A stretch of DNA of 64,000 bases, from positions 4,092,001 through 4,156,000 of the forward strand of contig NZ_FNTQ01000001.1 in assembly GCF_900105755.1 (NCBI RefSeq), read 5' to 3'. The stretch's first letter is position 1, and the number at the start of each line of letters is the position of its first letter. Made by a program: the position numbers and the translations under genes. Of this stretch, positions 16,391 through 26,446 are shown one piece after another. The notes beneath the pieces are model-generated. The model had not been told where the DNA came from. It saw only the letters and a list, made by a program, of their open reading frames with translations, and did not search any database. The DNA is from Streptomyces sp. Ag109_O5-10. Lineage in GTDB: Bacteria; Actinomycetota; Actinomycetes; Streptomycetales; Streptomycetaceae.

Positions 16391-16417
16391 CTCTCCCACT
16401 CCCCCTGGCGACAGCTA

Positions 16418-16437
16418 CTTACTTGCCGCCCGGCTAG
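16418..16437 (-). promoter_or_regulatory. TetR operator copy 1 (proximal to MFS gene)
   Basis: Minus strand CTAGCCGGGCGGCAAGTAAG, with core dyad CTAGCC-GGGC-GGCAAG. It lies 28 bp before the MFS start, where a bound repressor would block transcription or elongation. Confidence 0.7.
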
Positions 16438-16466
16438 TTCAGTACACTCGGAAGTTAGACCCGTTG

Positions 16467-16510
16467 CTAGCCGGGCGTCAAGTAAGTTTACTAGCCGGGC
16501 GGCAAGCAAG
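16467..16510 (+). promoter_or_regulatory. TetR operator copies 2 and 3, overlapping divergent promoters
   Basis: CTAGCCGGGCGTCAAGTAAG (16467-16486) and CTAGCCGGGCGGCAAGCAAG (16491-16510) are near-identical to copy 1, inverted in orientation and 24 bp apart. On the minus strand copy 2 overlaps TTGACG, which with TAACTT 18 nt downstream is a plausible promoter for the MFS gene. On the plus strand TTGCTA-N17-TTTACT could serve the TetR gene, giving autoregulation. Confidence 0.65.
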
Positions 16511-16538
16511 TTTTCGCGGGAGTACGAGGAGTAAGAGG

Positions 16539-17135
16539 ATGAGCGTCACCATGGACGGCACCAAGCAGCAGCGCCGCGGGAACACCCGCCAGCGCATCCA
16601 GGACGTGGCGCTCGAACTCTTCGCCGAGCAGGGCTACGAGAAGACCTCCCTGCGGGAGATCGCCGAGCACCTCGACGTGACCAAGGCGGCCCTGTACTAC
16701 CACTTCAAGACCAAGGAAGAGATCCTGGTCAGCGTCTTCGAGGACCTGACGCGGCCGATCGAGGACCTGATCGAGTGGGGCAAGGGTCAGCCGCACACCC
16801 TGGAGACCAAGCAGGAGATCATACGGCGCTACCACGCGGCGCTGGGCGACGCCGAACCGCTGTTCCGGTTCATGCAGGAGAACCAGGCGACGGTCCGTGA
16901 GCTGAGGATCGGCGACACCTTCAAGGACCGGATGCGCGGCCTGCGGAACATCATCATCGACCCGGACGCGGCGCTGACCGACCAGATCCGCTGCATCAGC
17001 GCGCTCTTCACGCTGCACGCCGGCATGTTCGTGATGCAGGACATCGAGGGCGACCCCCAGAAGAAGCGCGAGGCCGTCCTGGAGGTCGCCGTGGACCTGG
17101 TGACCCAGGCCCACCGGGGCACGCACCCCGCGTGA
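16539..17135 (+). CDS. TetR/AcrR family repressor, likely controls the divergent MFS exporter
   Basis: A 198-residue regulator. The N-terminal helix-turn-helix is clear: TRQRIQDVALELFAEQGYEKTSLREIAEHL and TKAALYYHFKTKEEIL (residues ~16-60). The C-terminal ligand domain is all-helical and of unknown ligand. The ATG is preceded by GAGGAGTAAGAGG. Gene arrangement and three shared operators argue that it represses both itself and the MFS gene. It ends 7 bp before the convergent M23 peptidase stop, with no terminator visible between them. Confidence 0.92.
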   Translation: MSVTMDGTKQQRRGNTRQRIQDVALELFAEQGYEKTSLREIAEHLDVTKAALYYHFKTKEEILVSVFEDLTRPIEDLIEWGKGQPHTLETKQEIIRRYHAALGDAEPLFRFMQENQATVRELRIGDTFKDRMRGLRNIIIDPDAALTDQIRCISALFTLHAGMFVMQDIEGDPQKKREAVLEVAVDLVTQAHRGTHPA

Positions 17136-17142
17136 CCGCTCC

Positions 17143-17694
17143 TTAGAGGGTCACGCCCTTGGCGCGCAGGAAGGCGACGGGGTCGACCGCGGAGCCGTAG
17201 TTCGGGGTCGTACGGATCTCGAAGTGCAGGTGCGGGCCGGAGGAGTTGCCGGTGTTGCCGGAGCGGGCGATGTGCTGACCGGTCCTGACGATCTGGCCGA
17301 CCCGGACGTCGATGCGGGACAGGTGGGCGTACTGCGAGTACTGGCCGTCGCCGTGCTTGACGACGATGGCGTTGCCGTACGCGGGACCGTCGCCGGCGCC
17401 GTTGCCGCCGGCCTTGACGACGGTGCCGCCGTGCGCCGCGACGACATCGGTGCCGCTCGGCACCGCGAAGTCCTGACCGCTGTGCCGGGCGGACCACATG
17501 CCGCCGGCCTGGTTGAAGGTCGCGGAGAGCGTGTACTTCTTCACCGGGTCGACCCAGGCGGCGGCGCTCGACGTGGCGGCCGACGCGACCCCCGACCCCA
17601 CCACGGCCGTGACCCCGGCACCGGCGGCCAGAACGGCGGCCCGCCTGCGGAGCGAGGACGTACGGGGGCAACGGAGAGCAGCGCGCAGGGACAT
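17143..17694 (-). CDS. Secreted M23 family (LytM-type) peptidoglycan endopeptidase
   Basis: A 183-residue exported zinc peptidase. A signal peptide with twin Arg-rich start (LRRRAAVLAAGAGVTAVVGS, cleavage after ASAA near residue 40) precedes the M23 domain. Zinc ligands are visible in RHSGQDFAV (His-x3-Asp) and GPHLHFEI (His-x-His); QYAHLS carries the other active-site His. No cell-wall-binding domain is present, so it is a minimal lysostaphin-like hydrolase. Such enzymes cut peptide cross-links during growth and sporulation. ATG start with GAGG upstream. Confidence 0.92.
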   Translation of the reverse strand: MSLRAALRCPRTSSLRRRAAVLAAGAGVTAVVGSGVASAATSSAAAWVDPVKKYTLSATFNQAGGMWSARHSGQDFAVPSGTDVVAAHGGTVVKAGGNGAGDGPAYGNAIVVKHGDGQYSQYAHLSRIDVRVGQIVRTGQHIARSGNTGNSSGPHLHFEIRTTPNYGSAVDPVAFLRAKGVTL

Positions 17695-18253
17695 CGGAAC
17701 CTCGTGGAGTAGACGACAGGACCCCCCTCCGGCGGCACCGGCCCACGGGGGCGGCCGCCGAACGGGGCATCTCTTGGTAACCCGGAGGTCCGTAAACGCT
17801 CAAACCGCTCTTCTACGACGTTCTCTAGTAAACAGCCCCAGAATTGACCGTTTCTTGACACACGCCATGCCGACAGGGCAAGCCCTGCCCCGCGTCGACA
17901 CCCGTCCCTGATTCCAGGAGGAAAGTCCCTGTTCCTCCCGGTAGGCGAATCCACTATCCGCCCTAGTAACGGACATTTCGCCCGTGCGGTATGTCACCCA
18001 CGAGGGCCGCCCCCGACCCCCGCGGACCCCCGGACGGCGAGTGCGGCGAAATCGGCCGTCACCCCGAGCGGAATGCGCCGGCCCCACGGCCGTCGCGCCG
18101 CCACCGGGACACCGTGCACCGATACGACGCACACCACTAGCGCCCTACCCGCCAGTAACCCTATGGTTCCCCGCACGCCATCTGCCCCACTCATCATGCC
18201 CCTGACACCACTGCCATGACGTGAGCCATGACGTGAGAGGACACCCCGCCCCG
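17695..18253. other. Intergenic region between divergent secreted-enzyme genes
   Basis: This 559-bp gap must hold the promoters of the M23 peptidase (minus) and the HAD phosphatase (plus). I see TTTACT on the minus strand near 17828 as a possible -10, inverted GGAGGAA/TTTCCTCC at 17918-17939, and a direct 12-bp repeat CCATGACGTGAG at 18214-18237. I find no convincing gene, riboswitch or RNA. Confidence 0.4.
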
Positions 18254-18856
18254 ATGACCACAGGCACCTGGACCCGCCGCATGTCCGTCACCGCCGTCTC
18301 CGTGGCCGCCCTCGCCGGACTGGCCGCGCCGGCCCAGGCCGCGACGGAGAGCAGCTCCGCCACGGTCGACTACGCCACCTGGCAGCAGGACTGCCAGTCT
18401 GTGATGGACCAGGCCCTGCCCTACCTGAAGCAGCGCATCGCCGCCGCCGAGCCGGGCCAGAAGCAGGCGATCGTCTTCGACATCGACAACACCACGCTGG
18501 AGACCGACTTCGGCTTCAGCTACCCCCAGCCGGCCAACAAGCCGGTGCTGAACGTCGCCAAGTACGCCCAGGAGCACGGCGTCTCCCTGTTCTTCGTCAC
18601 CGCCCGCCCCGGCATCATCTACCTGCCCACCGAGTACAACCTCGAACACGACGGCTACCAGGTCTCCGGCCTCTACGCCCGCGGCTTCCTCGACCTCTTC
18701 AAGGACGTCGCCGCCTACAAGACCGCCCAGCGCGCCGACATCGAGAACAAGGGCTACGACATCATCGCGAACATCGGCAACAGCGCCACCGACCTCTCGG
18801 GCGGCCACGCCGACAAGACGTTCAAGCTGCCCGACTACAACGGCCAGTTGTCGTAG
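18254..18856 (+). CDS. Secreted HAD-family acid phosphatase (class B-like)
   Basis: A 200-residue exported protein. The signal peptide (MSVTAVSVAALAGLAAPAQA) ends near residue 29. The HAD nucleophile motif is VFDIDNTTLE (Asp-x-Asp-x-Thr) near residue 78, FVTARPG is motif II, K in DLFKDVAAYKTAQR is near motif III and NIGNSATDLSGG the acidic motif IV. The family hydrolyses phosphomonoesters outside the cell; substrate unknown. ATG at 18254 is chosen because it leaves a normal signal peptide; in-frame GTG codons 21 and 33 nt upstream are alternatives. The MITE-like element copy 2 starts 7 bp after the stop. Confidence 0.85.
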   Translation: MTTGTWTRRMSVTAVSVAALAGLAAPAQAATESSSATVDYATWQQDCQSVMDQALPYLKQRIAAAEPGQKQAIVFDIDNTTLETDFGFSYPQPANKPVLNVAKYAQEHGVSLFFVTARPGIIYLPTEYNLEHDGYQVSGLYARGFLDLFKDVAAYKTAQRADIENKGYDIIANIGNSATDLSGGHADKTFKLPDYNGQLS

Positions 18857-18863
18857 TCCGCCG

Positions 18864-19032
18864 CTAGTGCCGCAACAGGCAACGTTCGCCCCGTCACGAC
18901 GCCCGGCACGCACTCTCGCCGCACCGGACGGAAGCCCAAGTACATCCAGTACGAGGACTTCCGGCCGGCACGCCGAGAGCACGCACCGGACGCCGCTCCT
19001 TGACGGGCAAACGTTGCCTGCCGCGGCACTAG
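18864..19032. mobile_element. MITE-like palindromic element, copy 2 (169 bp)
   Basis: Same length and orientation as copy 1 at 7696-7864, with three substitutions (two near 18929-18932 and one beside the right CTAG). It has the same terminal inverted repeats beginning CTAGTGCCGC. It fills the space between the HAD phosphatase stop and the NACHT gene, ending 36 bp before the latter's start, so it may supply or interrupt that gene's promoter. Confidence 0.82.
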
Positions 19033-19068
19033 GCTCCATCCGTTCGCAGAGACGCACGGGGGTGGCGG

Positions 19069-22000
19069 ATGGAGCCGACGGTACTGGGCGGGAAGCTGGC
19101 GTCGAGCCTGATGGGCCCGCTCCTGAAGAAGCTCTTCGTGGCGGACGGGCCGGGCGCGGGGCTGGTGGACAGGCCGGTGCGGCTGAAGAGCCTGGTGTCC
19201 TTCCGCGGCGAGAAGCGCGCACTGGTCGAGAAGGACGTGCACAAGCTCGCCGAGCATCTGGTCCGGCAGGCATTCGACTCACCCGGTGAGCCGCCCTTCC
19301 GGGCCGGAGAGCAGATCGCGGTCGCCGACGCACTGGCCCGCAGACTGCTCGCCCTCGGCGATCTCGACATGGACGACGTCCAGGCCGTACGACTGGGCCA
19401 CGTCGATCTGGCCGCCCGGCTGCAGTCCGCGGCGTCCGCGCCCGACGGCCTCTCCTCCGACGCCTGCTACTTCCTCGACTCCGCGACGGAGTGGGCCTGC
19501 CTCCAGATCCTGGAGTTCTTCACTCGCCGCTCCACCTTCGTGGCCCGCACACTCGTCGAGCAGACCCGAGCCCAGGCCGAACTCATGGCCAGGATCGATG
19601 AGCTGCTCGCCCGCACCCCCCGCCCCGACGCCCGCGACGCCGCCTTCGAACGCCGCTACCGCTCCTACGTCGCCGACCGCCACAACCACATCACCATCTA
19701 CGGCATCGACCTGCGCGACTCCCCCGACCGCTGGCCGCTCGAAGTGGCCTACCTGAGCCTGGAGGCGACCTCCACCGAGGACCGCACTGTCCCCGAGGAC
19801 GGCCCCGGTCCGGCCCCCGTCACCTTCCAGCTGCCCGCCGACGAGGCCCTCCTCGCCCACGACCGGGTCCTGTTGCGCGGCGACGCCGGCTCGGGCAAGA
19901 CGACGCTGGTCCAGTGGCTGGCGGTGACGGCGGCCCGCGAGGGGGCGCACGTCCCGTACCTCCTGCCGCTGCGCACCCTGATCCGCGGTGCCGGTGCCTT
20001 TCCCGCCCCCGCCGCCTTCCTGACCACGGTGGACTGCCCGCTGTCCGCCCCGGAGGGCTGGGCGGAACGCGTCCTGTCGGCGGGTCGCGGGCTGATCCTC
20101 GTCGACGGTCTGGACGAAATCCCCGACGCCGACCGCAACCGCGCCCGTGACTGGCTCCGCTCCCTCATCCACTCCTTCCCGGGCAACCGCTGGCTGCTGA
20201 CCTCCCGCCCCACCGCGGTCCGCTCCGACTGGCTCGGCCCGGAAGGCTTCGGTGAACTGACCCTCGCGCCCATGCGCCGGACGGACGTGGCGACCTTCGT
20301 CCACCGCTGGCACACGGCGGCCGCAGCCCCGGAGTTCGAGGGCCCGCTCCTCGACTCCCTGCGGACCAAACGCGATCTGGCCCGCCTCGCCACCAACCCC
20401 CTGATGTGCGGCCTGATCTGCGCCCTGCACCGGGAGCGGCGCGGCTACCTCCCCACCGGCCGCAAGGAGCTCTACGACGCCGCCCTGGCGATGCTGCTGG
20501 CCCGCCGGGACCGGGAGCGGGGCATGGGGGTGGTGGACGCGGTGGAACTCGGAGAGGACGCACAGGTGGAACTGCTCCAGCGCCTCGCCTATGCGCTGGT
20601 GCTGAGCGGCCGTACGGAGATGGCCGTGGAGACCGCCGAGACGATCGTGGACCGCTGCCTTCCGTCCCTCGCGCTGCCGCGGGGACAGTGCGACGCGTCG
20701 GCCGTCCTCCGCACCCTGCTCCTGCGCAGCGGCCTGATCCGCCAACCTGCCGTCGGCGTGCTGGACTTCGTCCACCGGACCTTCCAGGACTACCTGGGCG
20801 CCCGGTACGCGGTGGAGGAGGGCCACCTGGACGTCCTCGCCGGCCACGCGGACGACACCCAGTGGGAGGACGTGATCCGCATGGCGGTGGCCCATGCGCG
20901 TCCTCGCGAGCGGGCCTGGCTGCTACGGCAGCTGCTGGCCGGGGAGCAGCCGCGGCTCACCTTGCTGGCACTGGCCTGTCTGGAGCACGCGACGGCATTG
21001 GACCCGGCGGTGCGGACGCAGGCGGAGTCACGGGCCGCGGCGCTGATCCCACCCCGTACGAAGGAGGACGCGAAGCTCCTGGCGGAGGCCGACCCCCTGG
21101 TGCTGGAACTGCTGCCGGGTCCGGAGGGCCTGAGTGACGAGGAGGCTCTGGCGGTCACCGTGACGGCATCGGTGCTGGGCGCGGAGGAGCCGACGGGGGC
21201 GCTGGGGGTGCTGCGACGGTTCCGGGACCATCAGGACCTGGATGTCCGGCGGCAACTGGCGGGGACCTGGAGCCGGTTCGACACCGACGAGTACGCGCTG
21301 GAGGTGCTGGACCATCTGCTGCGGACGGACCTCTTCCTCCGCTGCGATTCCGCCGCGGAACTGAGGGCGCTGGCCCGCATGCGGCCCTGGCCCGAGCTCT
21401 CCTTCGCCGGCGCACACCCGGTGGAGAGCATCCTTGCCGCGGTGCCCACGCCCGGCCTGGTGACATCGCTCAATCTGTCCGGCAACCCTCACCTCACCGA
21501 TCTGGGCGTGCTGTCGCCGTTCGGCTCGCTCGGCAGTCTGTGGGTCGACGAGTGCCCGGCAGCCACCGGCCTGGAGCGACTCACCGAACTGCCGCTCACA
21601 CTGCTCGGTTGCAACGGCGTCGCCGACCTGACGGGGATGCGGTACCTGCGGTCCCTGACCCGCATCACCCTGAGCCAACAGCTGCCGGGCACCGACCTCA
21701 CGGAGACCCTGCCGTCGGAGGCAGCCCTGGAATTCCTCTTCCTCGGCGCACACAGCACGGAGAGCACGGGACTGCGCGGGCTCCAGCACTGGACCACCTT
21801 GCGCACACTCAGCCTGGGTCCGCTGACCAAGGAGCTGACAGTCGCCGACTGGAGGGCGGTCACCGCGCTGCCGAAGCTCACCCATCTGCATCTGAACGCG
21901 AGGATCATCCAGGACCTCCCGCACTCCATCGAGTCGATGCCCGAGCTGCCGGGTGTGGAGGAGCTGCGGGTCGCGTCCCTGCGGGGCGCCGAAGACCTCG

Positions 22001-22128
22001 CTCCCCTGGTACCCCGGCTTCCGGGGCTCCGTTCGGTGATCCTGACCAATCGGCCGGGACACACCTTCTCGGTCTCGCGCTTCGCGGGCCTCTTTCCCGA
22101 CGCGGAGACAAGCCTCGACCCGCGCTGA
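19069..22128 (+). CDS. NACHT-domain NTPase with leucine-rich repeats (bacterial NLR-like, putative antiphage)
   Basis: A 1019-residue STAND ATPase. Residues 1-225 are helical (GKLASSLMGPLLKKLFV, EKDVHKLAEHLVRQAF) and resemble the NACHT N-terminal helical domain of actinobacterial proteins. The NACHT module follows: Walker A GDAGSGKT at 271-278, Walker B LILVDGLDEI at 342-351, sensor-type LLTSRPTAVR, and the winged-helix region with FVHRTFQDYLGARYAVEEGH. A helical region then leads to leucine-rich repeats (~780-1010: VTSLNLSGNPHLTDLGVLSP, LRTLSLGPLTKEL). Bacterial NACHT proteins of this plan are known to protect against phage. It appears to act alone; no effector gene adjoins. No Shine-Dalgarno is obvious before the ATG. 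Confidence 0.9.
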   Translation: MEPTVLGGKLASSLMGPLLKKLFVADGPGAGLVDRPVRLKSLVSFRGEKRALVEKDVHKLAEHLVRQAFDSPGEPPFRAGEQIAVADALARRLLALGDLDMDDVQAVRLGHVDLAARLQSAASAPDGLSSDACYFLDSATEWACLQILEFFTRRSTFVARTLVEQTRAQAELMARIDELLARTPRPDARDAAFERRYRSYVADRHNHITIYGIDLRDSPDRWPLEVAYLSLEATSTEDRTVPEDGPGPAPVTFQLPADEALLAHDRVLLRGDAGSGKTTLVQWLAVTAAREGAHVPYLLPLRTLIRGAGAFPAPAAFLTTVDCPLSAPEGWAERVLSAGRGLILVDGLDEIPDADRNRARDWLRSLIHSFPGNRWLLTSRPTAVRSDWLGPEGFGELTLAPMRRTDVATFVHRWHTAAAAPEFEGPLLDSLRTKRDLARLATNPLMCGLICALHRERRGYLPTGRKELYDAALAMLLARRDRERGMGVVDAVELGEDAQVELLQRLAYALVLSGRTEMAVETAETIVDRCLPSLALPRGQCDASAVLRTLLLRSGLIRQPAVGVLDFVHRTFQDYLGARYAVEEGHLDVLAGHADDTQWEDVIRMAVAHARPRERAWLLRQLLAGEQPRLTLLALACLEHATALDPAVRTQAESRAAALIPPRTKEDAKLLAEADPLVLELLPGPEGLSDEEALAVTVTASVLGAEEPTGALGVLRRFRDHQDLDVRRQLAGTWSRFDTDEYALEVLDHLLRTDLFLRCDSAAELRALARMRPWPELSFAGAHPVESILAAVPTPGLVTSLNLSGNPHLTDLGVLSPFGSLGSLWVDECPAATGLERLTELPLTLLGCNGVADLTGMRYLRSLTRITLSQQLPGTDLTETLPSEAALEFLFLGAHSTESTGLRGLQHWTTLRTLSLGPLTKELTVADWRAVTALPKLTHLHLNARIIQDLPHSIESMPELPGVEELRVASLRGAEDLAPLVPRLPGLRSVILTNRPGHTFSVSRFAGLFPDAETSLDPR

Positions 22129-22136
22129 CGGACGAA

Positions 22137-22166
22137 GGGGCCGGTGCTCCGAAAAGCACCGGCCCC
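22137..22166. terminator. Bidirectional terminator between NACHT gene and clpC
   Basis: GGGGCCGGTGCT (22137-22148) and AGCACCGGCCCC (22155-22166) form a perfect 12-bp stem with loop CCGAAA between two convergent stops. Confidence 0.85.
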
Positions 22167-22189
22167 TCATCTCGGCTCACCCCGGAGGG

Positions 22190-24715
<2,526 letters not shown>

Positions 24716-24919
24716 CGTTAATCGCTCCTCAGAGCGGTCAGGCAGTGGGGGGAACTTCCCCTCTCTGTCCTTCCGCAGCTTAGTCCCGCAAGCGGGGACC
24801 GCTCATTCCAACTGCCGACACCGTCGATGGCCTCCTGACCCCGAACGCCGACATCTGCTCCAACCCGATGGTGCGAGACGATGTTCCCGCAGGCCAGGCA
24901 GTTACCCTTTCCTCCAGTA

Positions 24920-24933
24920 CGCCGATGGCGAAC
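24920..24933 (-). promoter_or_regulatory. ClgR-type box 1 upstream of clpC
   Basis: Minus strand reads GTTCGC-CATCG-GCG, matching the GTTCGC-N5-GCG box described for ClgR. It lies 205 bp before the clpC start. Confidence 0.65.
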
Positions 24934-25025
24934 GTGAGACGGCCTCGCCTCCGTGTCGCCCCCTCCCACTAGGGATGTCTTACCCGCTGCTACCGACAGT
25001 CCATGCCGTGGGCGCCCGGTCCCTC

Positions 25026-25039
25026 CGCTATGGGCGAAC
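25026..25039 (-). promoter_or_regulatory. ClgR-type box 2 upstream of clpC
   Basis: Minus strand reads GTTCGC-CCATA-GCG, a second exact match to GTTCGC-N5-GCG, 106 bp from the first and 311 bp before clpC. The 24716-25145 gap otherwise shows no gene I can support. Confidence 0.55.
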
Positions 25040-25145
25040 AACCTTGCGTCTCTCCGTACCCCCGGACGCCCCCGTTCGCGGAACTCCGCGCAGTCGCACG
25101 CACACCCAGCGTAACTCGCACGCCTCCCGGACGGTTGCGCCTGGC

Positions 25146-25832
25146 ATGGCTGGCACAGCACCTCTGGCCGCTTCAACGGTCCCTCACCCCCGTCGTCCGT
25201 TCGATTCCGCTTCCGGCTCCGGATGCGGCGCCGGCTCCGGTCCGGGCACCTCCCGGCACTGGTACGAGAACGATCTGGGGTGGCCAACGGTGCCCGCGGT
25301 GCCCGGAGAGCCGCTGCGGCTGGTCACAGGCGTGCGTTTCGACGTCCTGGAGGTGCCCACGCGGGCGGGTGTGCGGGCGCTCCGGCACCTGGCGCCGGGC
25401 TCGCCTGTGGCCCTTCAGGGCGGCCGGATGCGGCTGCTGGTGGCCGTGGGCAGCGCGGAGGAGCTGCCGGGGCTGCTGGCCTGGCTGGAGTGGGGCGCGC
25501 CGGCCCTCGATCTCGGCTTGCGGGCGCTGGGCGCCGGGGGCGCGATGGACGCCCCGGTCCGGCCCGGGCCGTCGGCCGCCGTCGTCCGGCCGCCGTCCGG
25601 GTCCACCGAGGGACAGGCCGGGCCCGTGCAGGGGGCCGCCGTCTGGTTGCGGCCCCCCGAGTCGGGGTGCGAGGTCGAGGCCTCGCTGCCGACGCTGTCG
25701 GCCATGGGGGGCGTCGGAGGCGCCCCCGATCTCGTGCGACTGGTGAACACGCTGGCCACGGAGTGCCACCGCGTCCGGCTGCGGCGCGCGGGCCACGAGC
25801 CGGAGGACAGTCAGGCGTTCGCGTCCTCGTAG
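25146..25832 (+). CDS. Conserved actinomycete protein of unknown function (possibly primase-polymerase-like)
   Basis: About 228 residues. The central part (RHWYENDLGWPTVPAVPGEP, LRLVTGVRFDVLEVPTRAGV, GSPVALQGGRMRLLVAVGSA, ELPGLLAWLEWG) resembles, from memory, the Streptomyces bifunctional primase/polymerase N-terminal-like proteins; catalytic residues cannot be assigned. The C-terminus ends LVNTLATECHRVRLRRAG. The ATG at 25146 is the last that keeps the conserved part; earlier in-frame starts exist back to 24699 but overlap clpC. Its 3' end overlaps the convergent lsr2 by 22 bp. Confidence 0.6.
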   Translation: MAGTAPLAASTVPHPRRPFDSASGSGCGAGSGPGTSRHWYENDLGWPTVPAVPGEPLRLVTGVRFDVLEVPTRAGVRALRHLAPGSPVALQGGRMRLLVAVGSAEELPGLLAWLEWGAPALDLGLRALGAGGAMDAPVRPGPSAAVVRPPSGSTEGQAGPVQGAAVWLRPPESGCEVEASLPTLSAMGGVGGAPDLVRLVNTLATECHRVRLRRAGHEPEDSQAFASS

Positions 25833-26146
25833 GCCTGGCGAATCGTCGCCGGAACTCGGCCGCGGTCGTTGACGTCGTAACCGTTCTCCTTGGCCCACGC
25901 GCGAATCTGCGCGGTGTCCTGGCTGCCGCCGGAAGCCGCACGGGCCTTTCCGCGTCCGCCGGAAGCACGCCCACCGGTACGCCGGCCGCCCTTGACATAG
26001 GGGTCGAGAAGGCCGCGCAGCTTGTCCGCATTGGCGGTCGTGAGGTCGATCTCGTAGGTCTTGCCGTCCAACGCGAACGTCACGGTCTCGTCCGCCTCGC
26101 CGCCGTCGAGGTCGTCGACAAGAAGGACCTGAACCTTCTGTGCCAC
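25811..26146 (-). CDS. lsr2: Nucleoid-associated silencer Lsr2
   Basis: A 111-residue H-NS-like xenogeneic silencer. The N-terminal dimerisation domain is QKVQVLLVDDLDGGEADETV with ALDGKTYEIDLTTANADKL; the C-terminal DNA-binding domain is IRAWAKENGYDVNDRGRVPA, whose RGR inserts in the minor groove of AT-rich DNA. The Gly/Arg/Ala linker is typical of actinobacteria. GTG start at 26146 with AAGGAAA 7 nt upstream; an in-frame ATG 15 nt earlier is rejected because homologues begin at AQKVQ. A sigma-70-type promoter is proposed at 26212-26240. Confidence 0.96.
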   Translation of the reverse strand: MAQKVQVLLVDDLDGGEADETVTFALDGKTYEIDLTTANADKLRGLLDPYVKGGRRTGGRASGGRGKARAASGGSQDTAQIRAWAKENGYDVNDRGRVPATIRQAYEDANA

Positions 26147-26211
26147 CGGATTTCCTTTCATCGATAACTTCAGGGCCGGGGTGTGCGGCGCCCGCCGTTT
26201 CGCCGCCCCCT

Positions 26212-26240
26212 GTTATATGCAGTACTGCAGTACGTCGGAA
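26212..26240 (-). promoter_or_regulatory. Candidate lsr2 promoter with 12-bp palindrome in the spacer
   Basis: On the minus strand TTCCGA (26240-26235), a 17-nt spacer and TATAAC (26217-26212) form a plausible -35/-10. The perfect palindrome GTACTGCAGTAC (26222-26233) sits between them, which suggests an operator. The AT-rich tract here is exceptional for the window and may also let Lsr2 bind its own promoter. Confidence 0.5.
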
Positions 26241-26446
26241 AGCAAACCGCTTTTGCGGGAAAAACACAAACCCCTGGGAGAGGCCGAGGGGCCCGCTCCC
26301 ACCCGGAAACATGCGCGTTTCGGACATAGGGCACCGGGGCAAGGGGGGATGCCCGGAATAGCGGGGGGATCTCCGCCCCATCTCCGTCCATCTCTGCCTC
26401 GGCGGCGCCCTTGTCCGTCGCGATCCCTCTCGATCCCTCTCGGCGA

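Noticed and set aside
17917..17929. RNase P RNA-like motif (GGAGGAAAGTCC)
   Set aside because: Only the short motif fits; the flanking P RNA conserved regions are missing, and Streptomyces rnpB differs here as I recall.
17695..18000. ydaO c-di-AMP riboswitch upstream of the M23 peptidase
   Set aside because: Such switches precede wall hydrolases in Streptomyces, but I cannot find the conserved core sequences in this leader.
17800..18132. Small minus-strand ORF (MSVTRADSGFAYREEQG...)
   Set aside because: No ribosome binding site, no recognisable family, and it ends in a run of Arg codons; probably leader or intergenic sequence.
18214..18237. Direct 12-bp repeat CCATGACGTGAG as a regulator site
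   Set aside because: Two copies abut just before the phosphatase start and could equally be a slippage duplication; no partner sites seen.
7696..19032. Composite transposon made of the two MITE-like copies
   Set aside because: The enclosed genes are mainly conserved core (mutY, sigE operon), and the copies lack a transposase, so independent insertions are simpler.
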